From Sphingomonas morindae (GTDB taxonomy: Bacteria; Pseudomonadota; Alphaproteobacteria; Sphingomonadales; Sphingomonadaceae): 64,000 bases of DNA. A program made the translations under genes and the position numbers. The DNA lies in NCBI RefSeq assembly GCF_023822065.1, contig NZ_CP084930.1:1752001-1816000 (forward strand), given 5' to 3'. The notes beneath the pieces were generated by a model. That model did no database searches. It worked only from the letters and a program-made list of their open reading frames with translations, and was not told the DNA's origin. This document shows positions 63,278-64,000 of the stretch, piece after piece. The stretch's first letter is position 1. The number at the start of each line of letters is the position of its first letter.

Positions 63278-64000
63278 TCATGCCAGCCGCCCCAGCGGCA
63301 GGATGAAGCGACCGCCATCGGCGGCGCGGCCGATCTCCACGCGGATGCCGAACGTCTCGGCCAGCGTCGCCGGGGTCAGCGTGGCGGCGCTGTCGCCCGC
63401 CGCCACCAGCCGGCCGTCGCGCAGCAGCACCACCTGATCGGCGACGCGCGCGGCGAGGTGGAGATCGTGCAGCACCAGGATCACCCCGGCGCCGCCGGCG
63501 GCGACGGCGCGCAGCCGATCCAGCACATCGAGCTGGTGCGCGGGATCGAGGCTGGCGAGCGGCTCGTCCGCCAGCAGCCAGTCGGGCTCGCCCGCCAGCA
63601 CCCGCGCCAGCAGCGCGCGCCCGCGCTCGCCGCCCGAGAGCTGGTGCACGCCGCGCCCCGCCAGCGGCAGCAGATCGCAGGCGGCGAGCGCGGCGGCGAT
63701 CGCGGCGCGATCGGCCGCGCCGAGCCCGCCACGGCCGCGATGCGGCAGCCGGCCCAGCGCCACCAGCGTCTCGACATCAATGTCCCAGTGGAGATCGGCC
63801 GCCTGAGGCAGCAGGCCGATGCGCCGCGCCCGCGCGCGCCGCGGCAGGCGGGCGAGCGGCGCGCCGTCCAGCGTCACCGCGCCGCTGGTGGGGGCGATCA
63901 GCCCCGCCAGACAGCCGAGCAGACTGCTCTTCCCCGCGCCATTGGGGCCGAGCAGCGCCGTCACCCGGCCGGCGGGGAAGGCGAGATCGATATCCTCCAG
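63278..64000 (-). CDS. ABC transporter ATP-binding protein, iron/hemin/B12 type (partial)
   Basis: The gene runs off the right edge; its 5' end is missing. Walker A in GPNGAGKSSLLGCLAGL, Q-loop (LPQAADLHW), signature HQLSGGERGRALLARVLAGE, Walker B DWLLADEPLASLDP, and switch His in LVLHDLHLA. Together with AARVADQVVLLRDGRLVA this is the FecE/HmuV/BtuD type, for ferric siderophore, hemin or cobalamin import. The permease and binding protein should lie beyond the window. Confidence 0.92.
   Translation of the reverse strand: MEDIDLAFPAGRVTALLGPNGAGKSSLLGCLAGLIAPTSGAVTLDGAPLARLPRRARARRIGLLPQAADLHWDIDVETLVALGRLPHRGRGGLGAADRAAIAAALAACDLLPLAGRGVHQLSGGERGRALLARVLAGEPDWLLADEPLASLDPAHQLDVLDRLRAVAAGGAGVILVLHDLHLAARVADQVVLLRDGRLVAAGDSAATLTPATLAETFGIRVEIGRAADGGRFILPLGRLA

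Overview
The window is chromosomal DNA of a GC-rich alphaproteobacterium, most likely a member of the Sphingomonadaceae. Evidence: a permuted two-piece tmRNA whose tag reads ANDNEALALAA, a complex I NDUFS4-type subunit, a DUF1153/SciP homologue (the CtrA partner seen only in alphaproteobacteria), a long-chain polyprenyl diphosphate synthase, and several GGAAC-N16/17-(C)GTT sites like those of the alphaproteobacterial general-stress sigma factor EcfG. I see no phage, transposon, integron or CRISPR array, and apart from tmRNA no stable RNA gene. Almost all of it is core chromosome.

Layout. 1-2.2 kb: the 3' end of a membrane-anchored EAL (c-di-GMP phosphodiesterase) gene, then two tiny self-contained transcription units, each encoding a nearly identical 16-residue peptide and ending in its own intrinsic terminator. 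2.2-9.7 kb: glutamine-dependent NAD synthetase, a DUF2945 protein, a small membrane protein, an LplT-like MFS transporter, the coupled trio pgsA-moaD-moaE, OxyR, serine acetyltransferase and DUF2794. 9.7-16.7 kb: chorismate mutase, polyprenyl synthase, HrpB helicase, NDUFS4-like subunit, a Nudix hydrolase, and a LemA/TPM cassette. 16.8-18 kb: mscL, ssrA and a small lipoprotein. 18.1-29.2 kb (minus strand): the translation/transcription block rimP-nusA-ylxR-infB-rbfA-tdk-GNAT-truB-rpsO-pnp. 29.3-38.2 kb: clcA-trmB, a stress-type acidic protein, an orphan protein, an extensin-like protein, a Crp/Fnr regulator, murA, a CopD-like membrane protein, a glucokinase-like protein and DUF445. 38.2-43.4 kb: an RND pump with its adaptor and a SIMPL protein. 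43.5-52.5 kb: GlsB-like protein, SciP homologue, mnmA, Nudix, phzF-CDF-pdxH, CbpA-like DnaJ, YihY, fabI, aroC. 52.6-61.8 kb: a low-complexity secreted protein, a hemerythrin, and a signalling island of two hybrid histidine kinases, a single-domain response regulator and a bacteriophytochrome. 61.9-64 kb: an FAD/NAD(P)-binding protein and the start of an iron/B12-type ABC ATPase, cut by the window edge.

Most noteworthy: the twin 16-residue peptide genes at 1657-1707 and 2002-2052. The coding stretches match at 48 of 51 bases and two of the three differences are silent, while the flanks have diverged except for a shared upstream box CTTAA-N4-TTGCTAAC. This box resembles the CtrA site TTAA-N7-TTAAC and lies 64-67 bases before each start codon. 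A third copy lies at 4592-4607. With a SciP homologue and an EAL protein in the same window, this suggests a cell-cycle-controlled micropeptide (or dual-function small RNA) family. I cannot assign a function.

A second theme is general stress. EcfG-like promoters precede the DUF2945 protein, the 104-residue acidic protein, the GlsB-like protein and the 58-residue protein upstream of the hemerythrin.
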